Source: Zygnema cylindricum (lineage: Eukaryota; Streptophyta; Zygnematophyceae; Zygnematales; Zygnemataceae). From it: a stretch of 31,542 bases of DNA. The stretch is from positions 356,768 through 388,309 of the forward strand of contig JBBHKE010003498.1 of the NCBI GenBank assembly GCA_037447655.1, in the 5' to 3' direction. The notes below the pieces were generated by a model that was given only the letters and a program-made list of their open reading frames with translations, did not search any database and was not told the origin of the DNA. Shown here piece by piece: positions 1-13,800 of the stretch. The translations under genes and the position numbers were made by a program. Within the stretch, counting starts at the first letter, position 1. Each line of letters starts with the position of its first letter.

Positions 1-733
1 ATAATTTTGTCAAAAAACTTTCATTTTTTTCTTTTTCTCTCTCTCTTTTTTTTTTCCCTTTTTTTGTTGAAGTATTCGTGGATAGAAAAAAATAGTTAGA
101 TAAATAATGAGAAGGCAATATTTTTTTTTTTTGTAAAATGGTTTGTTTGAAGTGGAGTTGTAGGAATTTTTTTGAGTTCTTTCAAATATATATTTTATTT
201 ATGGATATTTCTTTCGGAATTTAGTGATTTAAATAAAGAAAACTCCCCTGATGAATTTGTTTTGGAAAAAAGTAAATATGAAGAGTTTTTTTTTTCGATT
301 TGTGGAAAAAGCACCAATCTCATTTCTAAGAATTGTTTGATTTCTCTTTTTTTCTTTTTTTTTGCAAAATTTGGGTATCAAAAGATGAAGAAATGTACAC
401 ATCACTTAACTTTATTTTATAAAACTTAAAGAATTTTATGTTTTTATAGCCTTTGTACCAATTTTTATATCTTCATATTTTGCAAAATCGCACTCTATTT
501 TAAATAAAAAAAACCCCGATGCAATTACCGCCGAACGCAATAAATTGCCAAAATTGTAATTATTATTAATTGTTAATTCTGAAAAATATTTTCTACACTG
601 TGAATCGCTATTAACGTAAAGAAATTAATGGCGTTAAGTTTATATTAGTATAATAAATTTGATCCAAATCGGCTCATTTTGCAATGTTTAAAGCATTAAC
701 TTTAACAAGGAATAAAGGTAATGCTAAGTATAC
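1..733. other. AT-rich intergenic stretch, no gene seen
   Basis: Strongly AT-rich DNA with many T and A homopolymers. Open frames are short and of T-run composition, with no recognisable domain, splice pattern or RNA gene. I see nothing functional here. Confidence 0.6.
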
Positions 734-1952
734 TTAGCTTTTTTCGAAATGTACTTACTTTTTCCGAAAAGTACGTACCGTTTTTTCGAAATGTACGTAC
801 CTTTTTATCGAAACGCACTCACTTTTTTCTGAAATGTACTCACTTTTTTTCGAAATGTACTCACTTTTTTCCAGAATGTACTCACTTTTTTTCGAAACGT
901 ACTCACTTTTTTTCGAAGCGTACTCGCTTTTTGTCGAAACGTACTGACTTTTTTTCGAAACGTACTGACTTTATTTCGAAATGCACTTGCTTTTTTTTTT
1001 GAAACGTACTCGCTTATTTTCTAAGCGTACTCTTTTTTTTTCGAAACGTACTCGTTTTTTTTTCGGAACGTACTCGCTTTTCTTCGAATCACACTCACTC
1101 CTTTTCAAAACGTACTTTACTATTTCTCGAAACGTCCTCACTTTTTCTCGAAACGTGCTTACTTTTTTTTGAAACGTACCCCTTTTTTTCAAAACGTACT
1201 CACTTTTTTGCGAAGCGTACTCACTTTTAGCGTACTCACTTTTTTTCGAAATGTACTTCCTTTTTTTGAAACGTACTTCATTTTTTTTTCCGAAACGTAC
1301 TCACTCCTTTTCGAAATGTACTCGTTTTTTTTCGAAACGTACTCGCTTTTTTTCGAAGCGTGCTTGCTTTTTTTCGAAACGTACTTACTTTTTTTTCGCA
1401 ACGTACTTACCTTTTTTCGAAACGTACTTACTTTTTTTCGACACATACTTTACCTTTTTTGGAAACGTACTCACTTTTTCTCAAAACGTGCTGACATGTT
1501 TTTGAAACGTACTTACTCTTTTTCGAAATGTACTCACTTTCTCTCGAAATGTACTCACTTTTCCTCAGAACGTACTCACTTTTTTCCGAAACGTACTCGC
1601 TTTTTCCCAAAGCAAACTGACTTTTTTTCGAAGCGTACTCACTTTTTTGCGAAATGTACTTCCTTTTTTTTAAACGTACTTCATTTTTTTTCAAAACGTA
1701 CTCGCTTTTTCTCAAAACATACTCGTTTTTTTCCGAAACTTACTCGCTTTTTTTTCGAAACGTGCCCGCTTTTTTTCGGAACGTAATCACTTTTCTTCGA
1801 AACGTACTCACTCCTTTTCGAAACATACTCGCTTTTTTTCGAAACGTACCCGCTTTTTCACGAAGCGAACTGACTTTTTTCGAAGCTTACTGATTTTTTT
1901 TCGAAATGTACTTCCTTTTTTTTTAAACGTACTTCCTTTTTTTTCGAAAAAT
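734..1952 (+). repeat. Minisatellite array 1, about 21-bp GTAC/TTCGAA units
   Basis: More than fifty degenerate copies of a unit close to CGTACTCACTTTTTTTCGAAA lie head to tail over about 1.2 kb. Positions that vary include CGTAC/TGTAC, ACTCAC/ACTTAC/ACTCGC and the length of the T run. Each unit has a GTAC core, and most have a TTCGAA palindrome. Because the unit is near 21 nt, long open frames occur in several frames (Lys-Arg-Thr-His-Phe-Phe-Ser repeats on +, Ser-Glu-Tyr-Val-Ser-Lys-Lys on -). These are by-products of unit length, not genes. A related array in reverse orientation lies at 21451-21979. Confidence 0.95.
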
Positions 1953-2059
1953 GAAATTGCTACAGTACAGCTTTTGAACTTTAAATGTACTACGGTTTGT
2001 CGTCTAGCGCGTTTCGACCCACTTTCGCGTCCCTCTGCCTCACCTTCAAACTTCTACTC

Positions 2060-2850
2060 AAATCACCTCGTGAGGTGATTTTCACTAAAGTTTCATGATG
2101 TCGACGAATAGGCAAACGTTGTCTCACGCGTCAGAGGTTTTTGAAAACTTTTCTTCGCGGAGTACCAAAATAAAAACCCTTTGCACGTTTCCAGCATGTG
2201 CGTACTTTTTTTCGTGCACCTTTTTTCGTATACGGGCAGTGAAGGGGTCTCGGCCAACGGACGCCATTTCGTCAAAAGCGAATTCTGTGAAGGCGCCTCT
2301 TTCTCTCTCCCTCTTCCACTACCGCGTCCATCTCACAATTCTTGCAATAAAAAATGAAAAGAATACACATAATTGTATCAAATGAAAGGTCTCTACAAAA
2401 TATTACTTTTGATTGTCTTTGGGCGTAGTTTGATGGCAAGTAGAGTGAGAAAGGACGAAAAAACAAAATTGAGAAACCATGGCGGAAAGTTTTGGAATTA
2501 GTAACGTCGACGCTATCATAAGTGAGCGCGATGTCGAAATGTCACAAACCCTAAACATCTTCAATGTCATAATAAACCAGAAGCCTACAACCGTCGCTAT
2601 TTTGTAAACATCATCAATTGTCGCAAGTTTTGCAGTCGTCTACAACCATCACAAATTACATCCACGCCTACATCTGTCATAATTTAAAGTAACGATTTTA
2701 ATACGTTTCAGCGGAACTCTTTGAAAATAGTACGGAAAATCTTCGCTAAAAAACAAAGTAACAAAAATAAGTTTCGGTTACATAAGAGAGTGCGCTAAGG
2801 CGGCGTGCCCGTGCGTTTTACAACAGAAAATCTTACGCCGTAAAAAAAAT
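2060..2850 (+). repeat. Dispersed repeat family, copy 1 (left of rDNA fragment)
   Basis: Diverged direct copy of the sequence at 3497-4260. Shared landmarks in the same order are GAGGTGATTTT, CACGCGTCA, GGGTCTCG, GTATCAAATGAAAG, CGTAGTTTGATGGCA, CCATGGCG, AATGTCACAAA, AAAGTAAC and TTTCGGTTACAT. The left edge contains a 10-bp inverted repeat (AAATCACCTC gt GAGGTGATTT, 2060-2081). It carries no coding sequence I recognise. The right end abuts the 18S rDNA fragment almost directly. Confidence 0.8.
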
Positions 2851-2854
2851 GGGC

Positions 2855-3496
<642 letters not shown>

Positions 3497-3497
<1 letters not shown>

Positions 3498-4260
3498 ACT
3501 CGCGAGGTGATTTTAATAGAAGCAATAGCCGACTGACGAATAGTAAAACGCTATTGCACGCGTCAAAAGTCTTCAAATTTGTTTGCACGGGGGAGAGTAC
3601 ACGCTATTTTTTTCCCTGCTCACGCGCATGTAGGAAGGAAAATGACGAGCATGTACAAAAAAAAATTTGCAAGGGTCTCGAATCTCCACTTTCATTCATG
3701 GGTCCTCTACAAAATTTTATGTCGTCCTCGTCTCCCCCCCTCTTTCTCACCCGACCGCTCTTCCGTCTCTCTTCTCTAAATGAAATACAACAATAATGGT
3801 ATCAAATGAAAGAGCTATTTTTTTAATATCTTTGGTCGTAGTTTGATGGCATAACGAATGATAAAAGATAAATAAAAGAAATCGGGAAGCCATGGCGTAA
3901 AATTTAAGTACTAATGACGTCTCAAGGTAGCATGACTTCGCAATGTCACAAAACCCGAAACATCTACAATGTCACAAAAAACTCGACGTCTACAACCTTC
4001 GCCGTTTTGTAGACGTCATCAATTTTAGGAAGTTTCGTAGTCGTCTACATGTCGTTTCGTAGTCTGTCGCACATTCTGTAGACGTCTACAACTGTAACAT
4101 ATTTGAAGTACCAAAAGCCCAAGTAACGATTGACGTAGGAACACTTTGAAAAGTACACCGGATAATCTGCGCTAAAATCCAAAGTAACATTTTAAAGTTT
4201 CGGTTACATGGGCACACCGCCTAACGAAATCTCACCGTGATTTCAGGGTTTTGTCGTTTT
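3497..4260 (+). repeat. Dispersed repeat family, copy 2 (right of rDNA fragment)
   Basis: Second direct copy of the family at 2060-2850, in the same orientation with the same ordered landmarks, clearly diverged by eye. It begins with CTCGCGAGGTGATTTT directly after the rDNA fragment and ends near TTTCGGTTACATGGGCAC. Internal GTCGTCTACA and GACGTCTACAA motifs recur several times. No coding capacity is recognised. Confidence 0.8.
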
Positions 4261-5760
4261 TATGATGAGTACAGTCCATGTAGCGGTGAGTAATTATTTT
4301 TTGTGTCGTACATACTACTAATGCTGTACCGATTAATGTTTTAGTTCAAAAGCTCGAATTAGTATACGATAGAATTCCCATACTGTCCGTACACATATGT
4401 TCAGTGCTCTTTGCTCCTGTTTGTAGAGGTGTACGGAATTTGGCTGCATTCGGTGCGGGCAGGTATTATTTCCGACGAGGTGAAAACCAAACCGGAAAAA
4501 AAAAATATATATATATAAAATAAATGTACCGTTTTTTTAAGCAACAGTAGAACCGCCTAAAACATTTTAATACAGCTTCTAACTACAGTACCCCTGGTTG
4601 GCGGCTGTCCTTTTCTGAATTTTTATTTATTTTTCTCGAAAGTGACAACTCTTTTTTTACTTTGCCAGCCTTTTTTTTTTTGAAATGATTTCTCTCTCCC
4701 ATGATTTAGCTAATTTCTGTATCTTCTGTACTTTATGAATTTTCCGACAATTCAAATGTCTGGAAAAGTCAAAAAACTGCCTCCGCCAGTTTTTTCATTT
4801 ATTGAAATTTCGATTTTTTCCGCGTGAGCAATTTCGAATAATCCAAGAAATATCGTTCGGTTCAAATTCTCTTTCAATCTAAATCCGTAACATCTAACGG
4901 TCGAAATTTAAACCTAAAATTTTGAATTTTGAACCAGTTGTAATTTTTGTTTTTTTGCTAAAATTTACTGTTTGCACTTTGCACGATAATTAACATTATA
5001 TATACTTTTATTTCCACCCGCGTGGCGACTTGAGCAGTGTAAAACAAAAAGTATGAGAGATTCAATGTTCACAGCTCAATTTTGTCGATTCGAAAAACGA
5101 CTAAAAAGCTGATGATTTTGGAAATGGCTAGATTTGAGTACAGAAAAAAGTACTCAATTATTTTTTTCCCCTTCTTGTTGTTGCGCGCCAAACGTTTTTG
5201 GTTTCTTTACCATTTTTAGGGTTAAAAAAAAAAAAAAACATTCATGAGCTTTTCATGCAAAGGGCTGATATTAAATTTTTAATACCAGTCCCATAAGTTA
5301 AGCCAAAATTGTGTTCGTACATGAGATTTGCAGATCTCGATCAGATCTCTGACAATCTTTAAAATCTGCAGATATGGACTGAAAATCTGAGTAAAATTGC
5401 AGTACTGTACTTCGTCCTAGCCACGAATCGACACTTTTTTTTAGGAAAAAATAGGTTCTCGATCTTTCCTTCAAGTTCGTAAACTTCTAATTTGTATTCA
5501 CAATCTACTGGAATCTTGCGTATCGTATCTGATTTGATTTACAAATTTTTCGTCTTATAGCGCTTCTTAGCACAATCGCATGTTGTGTTTTCGCACCAAT
5601 TGATAAAAAAAAATTGTATCTTTTGGTACAGTATCTTTTTGGAAAAATTGGCGAGCTAAATCGTATGGAATCTTATAATTCCCGACTGATGCGTTGACAC
5701 GTAGATCAGCATTACGATTGCAGGGCGTATTTGAAAAACTTTACATTCGTCAATTCGATA
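4261..5760. other. Non-coding AT-rich stretch, nothing recognised
   Basis: AT-rich sequence with T/A homopolymers and a short (TA)n run near 4504-4518. No open frame resembles a protein family, and no RNA gene is visible. Confidence 0.5.
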
Positions 5761-5763
5761 AGG

Positions 5764-7089
5764 ACACGTGGCATCAAACAAAAGAGAAAATCGAGGACAA
5801 TACAAGGACTAGCTGAAAACGCTGAGCCAATAGGAAGTTTTGTTTATGCGATCGTTTTTTTTTTGACGACTAAAATTTTTCTCCTATAGGTCTATGTAAA
5901 AAGTTTTGCAGGACACGTGTCGCAAACTGAGAATTCGTGTCCAAGTTACTGCAATTTTTAAAAATTATTATACAGTTGCGCATAATTCAAAAAGATACGA
6001 TTTTGTACGGACATGAGACTGCTATTGCAATAAGTACAGTCTTCTTGACCAGCATGAGTCATAGCCCTTACTTCTTTTTAAACGAGCCTTTCCGTACATG
6101 TGACTGTACGGATCTGGTCCTCCGCCTATCAGTCATTCACTTTCTCATTGGAACGGGTACAAACAGATCAATAAAATATATTTTTGACTCACAGGACTCA
6201 ATAGTCAATACGGTCTGAAAAAAACATTATTTACGGTCGCATACGACAAAGGCGTTTTGGAATTCCGGGTTTTCCGGATTATCATGACTAATTAAGTTTG
6301 AAAATTAACAACATTTGACGGAAAAATGCAGAACAATAAAACGTACTGGACACGTGGCGTAGGGAATATGAAGAAAACAGGTCAAGACTGTTGATAAGCA
6401 TTTTATGGCAATGTGTATTTAACAAAAATCACAAAACAAGTTGCTGCTCCACATCAATGGCTGTATTTACTATTCGGGGCTTAATCACGGAAGACACGTG
6501 TTACGAAAGGACCGAAACAATGATCAGATTCCGTACCAAATGTGCACTTGTAAGTTTTTCAATCCAGAAACTTCAAAATAGACTGTACGCTAAAACGACA
6601 AACCCCAAGCCGCATCAAAGATACAGTGATGTCAGTACAATAATGATGGCGTCATCATTGAAACCAACCCAATCTAATGATGCCATGTAGTCCGTACTAC
6701 TCTGAGTTAAAAAGGCTATCGATTGTACTTCCAAAATCTCCTGTCTTTTTCGTAAAACCGGCGGAGTTTTCGACGGAGATCCTGCCACAATGCTGCCTGA
6801 ATGCGAAGGAGAAAAGTACGAGCTATATTGTCGGGACACGATGGCGCCATATTAACGGTCACCGCCACCGACATCATGCCACGGCCGGCATAATATTGCC
6901 GCCCGTACGTTTCTGCATGTTTTTTCCTTTTCAAATGCGTTTGTCGGCGATTCAGTCATGCAGTTATGTCCGTACACTGTACTTCTGCTACTTAATTGGA
7001 TCACTGCTTAAAAAGTTAAAAACTACAGTACTGTACTGTACCATGTCTCAAAATTAACCATTTTTACTAGCCAAGTGTATGTCCACGTG
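5764..7089. promoter_or_regulatory. Cluster of five CACGTG (G-box/ABRE-type) sites
   Basis: Perfect CACGTG cores lie at 5765-5770, 5914-5919, 6351-6356, 6495-6500 and 7084-7089. Those at 5764 and 6350 sit in ACACGTGGC, the classic ABRE/G-box consensus bound by bZIP and bHLH factors. A hexamer is expected about once per 4 kb, so five in 1.3 kb is notable. The cluster lies upstream of the bHLH-MYC_N gene, where a promoter is expected. Further CACGTG sites occur in its introns (7693, 11195, 12340). The sequence shows sites, not binding. The similar flanks (GGACACGTG) could also mean they are remnants of a repeat. Confidence 0.4.
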
Positions 7090-7445
7090 GCATTCCTACA
7101 GCTTTTCGAATTCAAAAATCGGCTAAAACCCAATCAGAGTCTACTTTCGGCCGAAAATAAAGCCAAACGGCAATGCTACAACTAACAAATCCGTACAAGC
7201 AAAATATCCGTGCGGCCATGATTACTTTGTCCTTTTGCACCCTAGAGTACGTGACATCTGATGACGTAGCGTCCCTTTTCAAAAGCTTACCGTACATATG
7301 GTACAGTACTCCCTTAACATATTTTGTCGTTTACCAATAGTACCAAAGTACCAAACGAAATGTCCGTTCGCACTCGTGACGTAGTCTGCGATTCTTTCCG
7401 CGAACCGCCTTCCCCGCTAGCGACAAAATCCGCAAAAACCTTCCC

Positions 7446-7522
7446 CTGAAAGCCCGCAAAAATCGCCACCGACACGACTATCGCCCGTCTCCAACTGCCA
7501 CCAACCGTAACCGTGGATGCAG
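7446..7522 (+). other. Candidate upstream exon ending in CAG|GTATGT
   Basis: A good donor (CAG|GTATGT, intron from 7523) follows a C-rich, pyrimidine-free-of-run segment, and a CT-rich intron then leads to the acceptor at 7749. Its phase (one leftover base) fits the next exon. However, the matching frame has a TGA at 7446-7448 and no ATG, so this is either a non-initial exon with an acceptor such as AAG near 7452, or 5' UTR. I could not find the N-terminal helix normally preceding the WTYxVFW motif in this family. Confidence 0.25.
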
Positions 7523-7749
7523 GTATGTCGCACGCCCCTCTCTCCCCCCCTCTCTCTTTCCGCCTCCCTTCTCCCTCTCTCTCCCCCACCCTTTCCTACT
7601 CCTCATCTCCCTCCTGTCCCTCTCTATCCCTTGCACCGCCTGACCTCCTCCCTCCCTCTCCCTCGATGACTCCCCCCTTCCTCTCCTCGCTCCACGTGTC
7701 ACACCTCGCTCTGATCCTTCCTCGCATCATTGCTACATATGTCACGCAG

Positions 7750-7810
7750 GCGGATGGACGTACGGCGTCTTCTGGAGGCTCAAACGAAGAGCCGTACCAC
7801 GGACAGTACC
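7750..7810 (+). CDS. Exon: start of MYC_N domain (WTYGVFW)
   Basis: The acceptor is CACGCAG at 7743-7749 and the donor GTACGG is at 7811. Codons from 7752 read GWTYGVFWRLKRRAVPRTV. The WTYxVFW core is the opening strand of bHLH-MYC_N domains. The exon enters with one base from the previous exon and leaves CC (phase 2), which fits the next acceptor at 9126. An earlier GT at 7804 would be out of phase. Confidence 0.8.
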
Positions 7811-10800
7811 GTACGGAATCTCTCTCTCTCTCCCTCGGACTCTCTTTCTCTCTCTCCCCCTCTCTCTCTCTCTCCGCCCCCCTCTCCCCCCCCTCTCTCT
7901 CTTCCGATTTTCTATGGCCGGCTGGATTTCTATGGGAAAAAACGGTTATTTTATTTGGGGTCCGAATGGAGGGAGGGGAAAATGGGGTAGAGGGATAGTT
8001 TACGGAACGGAACGGGACGTGGCATGGAACATGGGTACCCATGTTGTATTTTTTAGGTTTTGGGATTTTCAATATATATATATATATAAATATAAATATA
8101 TATGTTGATAAGGAGGAGAAATCTCAGCGATTTGTGTGACACATGTCACATTTTTTTTGGGTTAGTGTGCTGAAAATAATAGTCTTTTTTTTTTGAAAAA
8201 GGTGAAGGAGTGGCAAAATTTGGAAAGGGTTTTGAGTATTTTCAACGGTGGATAGTTTTTTTTGTTTCTTTTTGGGTAGAATTTGAAAGGTTTAGAGTAA
8301 ATTTTTTTGGTGAGGATCGATTCTAAGATTCTAGAAGACGCACCGTTTCTTTCGTCTCGGCCGAAACAAGTTTCGACGAGAAAATCAAGAAAAGAGGAGA
8401 GATTACTACGCTTTTAGTTTGTCGATCTATGATGTTCAGTTTTCATTTCTGTTGTCCGTTTTCCGTTTTTCAAAGTCCCAATTACAAGGTTTTAGTTTCA
8501 GTTTTCCTTTTTCGAATCGAGTGTGCAAAAAATTTGGTGTAAAGTGTCGACTGTCACAACTATTTAATGTTTATTTAGAATGAAAAACCACAATAGATGC
8601 AAGTGTTAAAGGAAAATTGCCTACATTAAATTCCAAATTCTCGGATACTACCTTCTTAACTTTTGAGAAGGTTTTAGTGATTACTATGTAAGAACTTTCC
8701 TTTTTTAAATCCACAATCTTTATTCAACTTCTAGTTTCCATGTCCAATATTTATTTTGTTAAACTGGATATTCCCCATTTTGGGTATTGTAGAGTTGGTT
8801 GGTAATTCAAGAAGATCAAATACAAGACAAAGAAACATCTCAAGGAAATCAAGAATCTCCTTCAAAAATTTTGTATATTTTTTGGAAGGAACAAGGTTGG
8901 ACATTGTTGTATACTCTGGTTGAATCACCATTCGGACCTGGATTGGTTCTGCGAAAAAGTCACTCAACTGAAAGTTTTAACCATTGATCGAAAAAACCAC
9001 TGTGCTCGTTGCTTCGCTCGCTAGTTTTTATAAATAACCTTTTCTTTAGCCTTTCTACAAGTCTATCCAACTTGCATGCCTTATTTTAACACAGAAAATG
9101 GAGTTATTTTGTTTTGTATTTGCAGGTCTTTGACTCGAGGTGGCCGAAATTTTCGACCCGACGATGACGATTGGTGCGTGTCTTAAAAGAAGAACACCTG
9201 TATATTCTCTTTCAAAAGCTCAATTATTTTTGTAAAAAGATGAACAAAACAATCAATTCTTGTCTTGGGATGGGTTTTTGTGAACATCCCAAGTATGGTT
9301 TAATATTTATAATTATCCCTATTCACATCCACACTAGTTCATGCTCAGTGGTTCTAAATAGGTCCTGCTTAGGTCGAAGCAATTTCATCAACATTTTACA
9401 CTAAATAAAAATTTGAGAGAGTCCCATCGATGATAAAGATCTGCACATTCTCATGTTTAAATCATATTTTTTTCTCCTTTTTACAAGTTTGTGAAAATAA
9501 TTGATTATCTTTGGCCCTCAAATTATTATTTATAACATAACATGCTACCACCGTCTACCCGTTATAAGAAACAGCACAAGTTAAATTGGTTTTGTTTATG
9601 GGATATTTTCCAGGGTTCTTATGTGGGAGGATGGGTACTTTGCCCCGGCTAGTCACCTCGTCGAAGCTCTTAGGGAGATCCGTGGAGCCATGGGCGACTC
9701 GATGGAGAACCAAAACATGTTGGGGAGCAACGGGGAATACGAGACTCTCCATGCGGCATACATGCAATTGTCATACCAAATTTACAATTACGGAGACGGG
9801 TATGTCATACATCACCACCATATGTAACTTATTGTTGTTAAATCGTGTATAGGTTCATACACTTTTTTTTCATTTCATTTATTGATGTTTTTTCTGAGGG
9901 AACATAGTTACCTTGTATGATTTTCCAGTGGATGGTGTTTGGTGGTGCACGGTGAGATTCCATGTATGTTTGATTCCTTTTTTTTGTTTTTTTATTTATG
10001 AATGTTTATTATTATTAAGGTATTTAATTGTCTCTAGTACTAAGGTATGCATACAAATGTTAGAATGTGAATTCTTGAAGATGTCACTGCATGGGATGTC
10101 ACTGCATGGGATGTCACTGTACGGAATATGACATGGGAGAAGTGCCATTGACTTTGAAACTAAGCGACGCAACTGTTAAATTGCCATGGAACGTACGCCG
10201 CATTCGACAAACGCCCGGCATAGGTCGGCCGATATGGACTTTATGTACGGATACGAGATTTCTCCCGCATATCTCTGCCGGTTTCTTAGGCACAAAGTAG
10301 ATTTCATTCGTACACACGTCATTATAGAATGATCTGAATTGCCGTCCGACAGGACTCTGTACGGTATTCTATGTCATCTGTGAAACAGTCAAACCCAGGG
10401 TTTTGTACTTCTGGAATATGATTTGAACCAGATAGGGGGATGGTCCCGTCTAGTTGCAGATTTGATCGGAAAGTACATGTCGGTGCATTAATTTATAGAA
10501 GGCAGTCATTTGTCCGGCTATTAGCCGATTGGCTGTATTAGATTGTCCTTTTCTCTTCACGGTTCGTACATTTAATTTTTGTACCGTCGGTTGACCACTC
10601 CATGGATCTTGTCTCTTTGTCTTTACGTGACCCCGCATAGAAAATGGTTTTTTTCAGGATGTCAGGACTTGCTTACGTGTCAAATGTACTATTCGTAACA
10701 CGACATTTTGTACAGCTGAAGTACATCGTCGTTTGGTTTCTAGCGAGATCTTCACGGATTTTGTGGGTTATCTAGACGGTGTTTGTAACCTTCTCTAGTT

Positions 10801-13800
10801 CTCTGCCTACTGTACGGTACCGTTTGTCGCCTTTTATAACGGTACTGTACTGCACTACGACAAAATAATTGTCAGACTTTGATGAGTGATCTCGGTTACG
10901 GCTTTCAATGTCGGTTCAGTCTGTTTGTACGGAATTTCCCGGCGTGCACGTAGCCGTTCGACTAGCGTTACGTGACAGAGAGCAGTCCACCTGGCAGCTT
11001 TCAACGAACCGGTTCACGTTTCGTACGGTTCTACAGCTAACACTTTGTATCGTCGTTGGTATCGACTATCGAGGAATCAATATTCAGTTCCGAATGACGT
11101 GGCTGGTTCCGAACCACAGGCCACCGTGAGTCAATTCCCTATTCGCTCTAAGAAATAAGAATCTTGGTGTTCATGTTAGGGTTTAGGTATGAGCCACGTG
11201 GAGGATGTTTACAGCGCATGAAGTTACTGTAGTGTTGTGAACGGGAAATGTAATACCATCAACTCTATTTTGTGTTCGTGGTGAAAAACCGGGAGTGAAC
11301 TAGCGATGTAAACGCTACAGTAGGAGAGTTTTACTGTTTACTAAACTGTACCTAGAGTCTGTATTACAGAAACGGGATTTCTTTACAGTCAAATCCTTTC
11401 CTACGGGAAGTCCGTAGTTTATAATGGGTACGGTACTGTAGCGTACCGTACCGAGAGAGCTTTTTACGTACGGCTTAAGGAACTAAATTATCGAGTACAG
11501 TACAGCTGTACGAAAACAAATGTATGGGAGCTGACGATGTTGCGATATCGATTCCGATATGTGTTTATAATCGACAAAGGACTAACGTATGAAATTTCGA
11601 TTCTTGCATATTCTAACCTGTGTGAAGTCGATATTACAAAAATGGCGCGTTAGGGTTTCGCTGACTCTTTCTGGACCGTTGGATTAAGTCGCTCCGAAGA
11701 CCCAAGCACGTAGGACTATAGGAGACCGTAAATTTTGTGACATACCGTATTGCCACGTCAGCAATGTTCGTTTGTACACCGGTCGACACCTATGTCAAAG
11801 AGTACAGACAAACTGACAAAGGCAACGTAGAAGATACATACTGTACGATAATATATCTGTTTTATGCTCTACAGTTTACAGTCCATTATTCTGTGCAGAT
11901 ATACTACTTCCGTACATACAACCATGCAAGTCTATCCCCCTTTTCTGTGGATCACTGGGCATCCACGTACCTTCCGAAACCCTAATTTTCAACGCCACAA
12001 CCTTTTGATATTTACACATCACTTAATCGGACTTAACCTCCGAAAATTCATTTACGTTTTCATGGAAGAACGCTACTGGGAACTAACATAGAAGCATTAC
12101 AAAATATAGACGGCCGATAGACGGCATCGTTGCTACAGCCGGTCACGCTGTATCCGTACATGATACATACATGCCAGCTAAAAGAATTCCGTACCCTGTT
12201 GACCTGTTGCGCTACTGGGCCGCGCGTGTGGTGACACATGTAGCGTCGGGGCCGACGCTGTAGTACTACCAGCAACTGTAGTAACCTGTGGATCCTATGC
12301 GATTTCAACTGGATTCAAGGGCCGGATGAAACCGCATGACACGTGGCGGCAGGACTTCATCTGTCGTTTGGAAGTCTGACCGTCAGATCGAAGCCGCCAA
12401 ATCTAGGTTTTCTAGACCTGATGGTAGCCGCTTTTTTAGACCTGATGGAATCAAGGTCCTGATTTGAATCTGCGTCGGGAAAGACTTTCTTTTGTGGACA
12501 GAAGTACCGGAATGACGGTTTTGTTGCTACAGAAGGAAAGTACATGTCCGTACGATTTTTGTTGTGGAACACCTGTGTATTTCAAATTTGGGTAAAAGTC
12601 AAGATTCAGTAATGGATATTTTGTATACAAATTTCTTCGTTAACAAAATTTGAATAAAATTATTTTCAACAAATTGTATAGACCATTAATTTTAAATTAA
12701 TATAGTATACGCCTATTTTTTAATATAATCTAAATCCAAAACCATGCTAAAAATATAGGAAAGTTGTTTCAATTTGCAGGTTGATGGGAATGGTGGCATC
12801 CTCCGAAACACCCGAATGGGTACATAAAGAAATGTATTTTCCGACGAGAGAGAATTTCAATGCGATGCAATTCCAACTTAGTCAAGTAAGCATATCTTCT
12901 CAAACTTTTTGAAGTTTCATCCTCAAGAGATATTTCCTTTAGTAATAGCTCGAGTCGAGTCTTCGTTTGATTCCGTTGTTCGAAACTTGCGAAAAAAATT
13001 CGAAGCGCCAAATGAAGATATGCAATCCTATAAGCGTAGAGTTTTTAGGCTTCTTGAAGGCTTTTAGAAGTAATCCACGTACAATATGGTACAACCACAT
13101 ATAGCTTTTCCAATTGTCTTTGCAAATTTTAACTACAAATTGTTCAATACTAATTACTCAACAATAGAAATAAAATTTGCATGTTATTTTTGATGAATAA
13201 ATAATTAAATATTACAGGAGGTTGTAGTAAATATTTGGTACTCATATAAAGAAAATAGATGTTATCACTTGCAAAACGTTCTCCTTCTAAGGCACAATTT
13301 AAAAAACATAAGATTCATTTTCGACTAGAATCTAAGTTACGAAACGGAATAATTACCAAAGCACAAAATAAATAAAGCGATCTGATTCGCTAGCGCGGTA
13401 AGTTTCCGCGAAACTGAAGCTAACGCGTGACGTGACGTCTGCATGGCAGCACCCTCAAATTTGGCGCCAACACTTCGCCGCCGGAATTCAGGTGATTCTC
13501 TCTCCCTCGTCTTCTCCCTCCATCCCCTTCCTTCTCCCTCTTCTTCTTCCTTCGCTCCCTGCCCCCCTGTCCCTCCACCCCTTACCTCCCCTCTCCTCCT
13601 CCCCAGTTCCTCCCGCAATTTTTTATATCTCTCTCTCACACCCTCTCCCTCTCTCTTCCTTTTTCCCAAACCCTTATTAAAATCTTCCGAACCTTTCCTA
13701 CCCACTCTTCCCTCTCCCTCTTCTCTCCCATTTCTGCCTCTCTAACCTTCCCCCTATCTCCTCAGCATTCCTCTTCTTCTTTCCATACTTTCCCTCCACG

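Noticed and set aside
721-1893. Several overlapping open frames on both strands with Lys-Arg-Thr-His-Phe-Phe-Ser repeats
   Set aside because: They are translations of the 21-bp minisatellite. Several frames are open at once and unit length near a multiple of three explains it.
6677-7057. 126-residue open frame
   Set aside because: No recognisable family, mixed composition, overlaps a minus-strand frame of equal quality; likely chance in repeat-derived DNA.
7513-8072. Ser/Leu/Pro-rich plus-strand and Arg/Glu/Gly-rich minus-strand open frames
   Set aside because: They come from CT-rich intron sequence and overlap a real exon in another frame.
9929-9952. Exon-like stretch after TTTTCCAG followed by GTGAGA
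   Set aside because: Splice signals look good, but its translation (GWCLVVH) breaks the conserved domain. The exon at 12780 continues the motif YGDG-LMG in phase.
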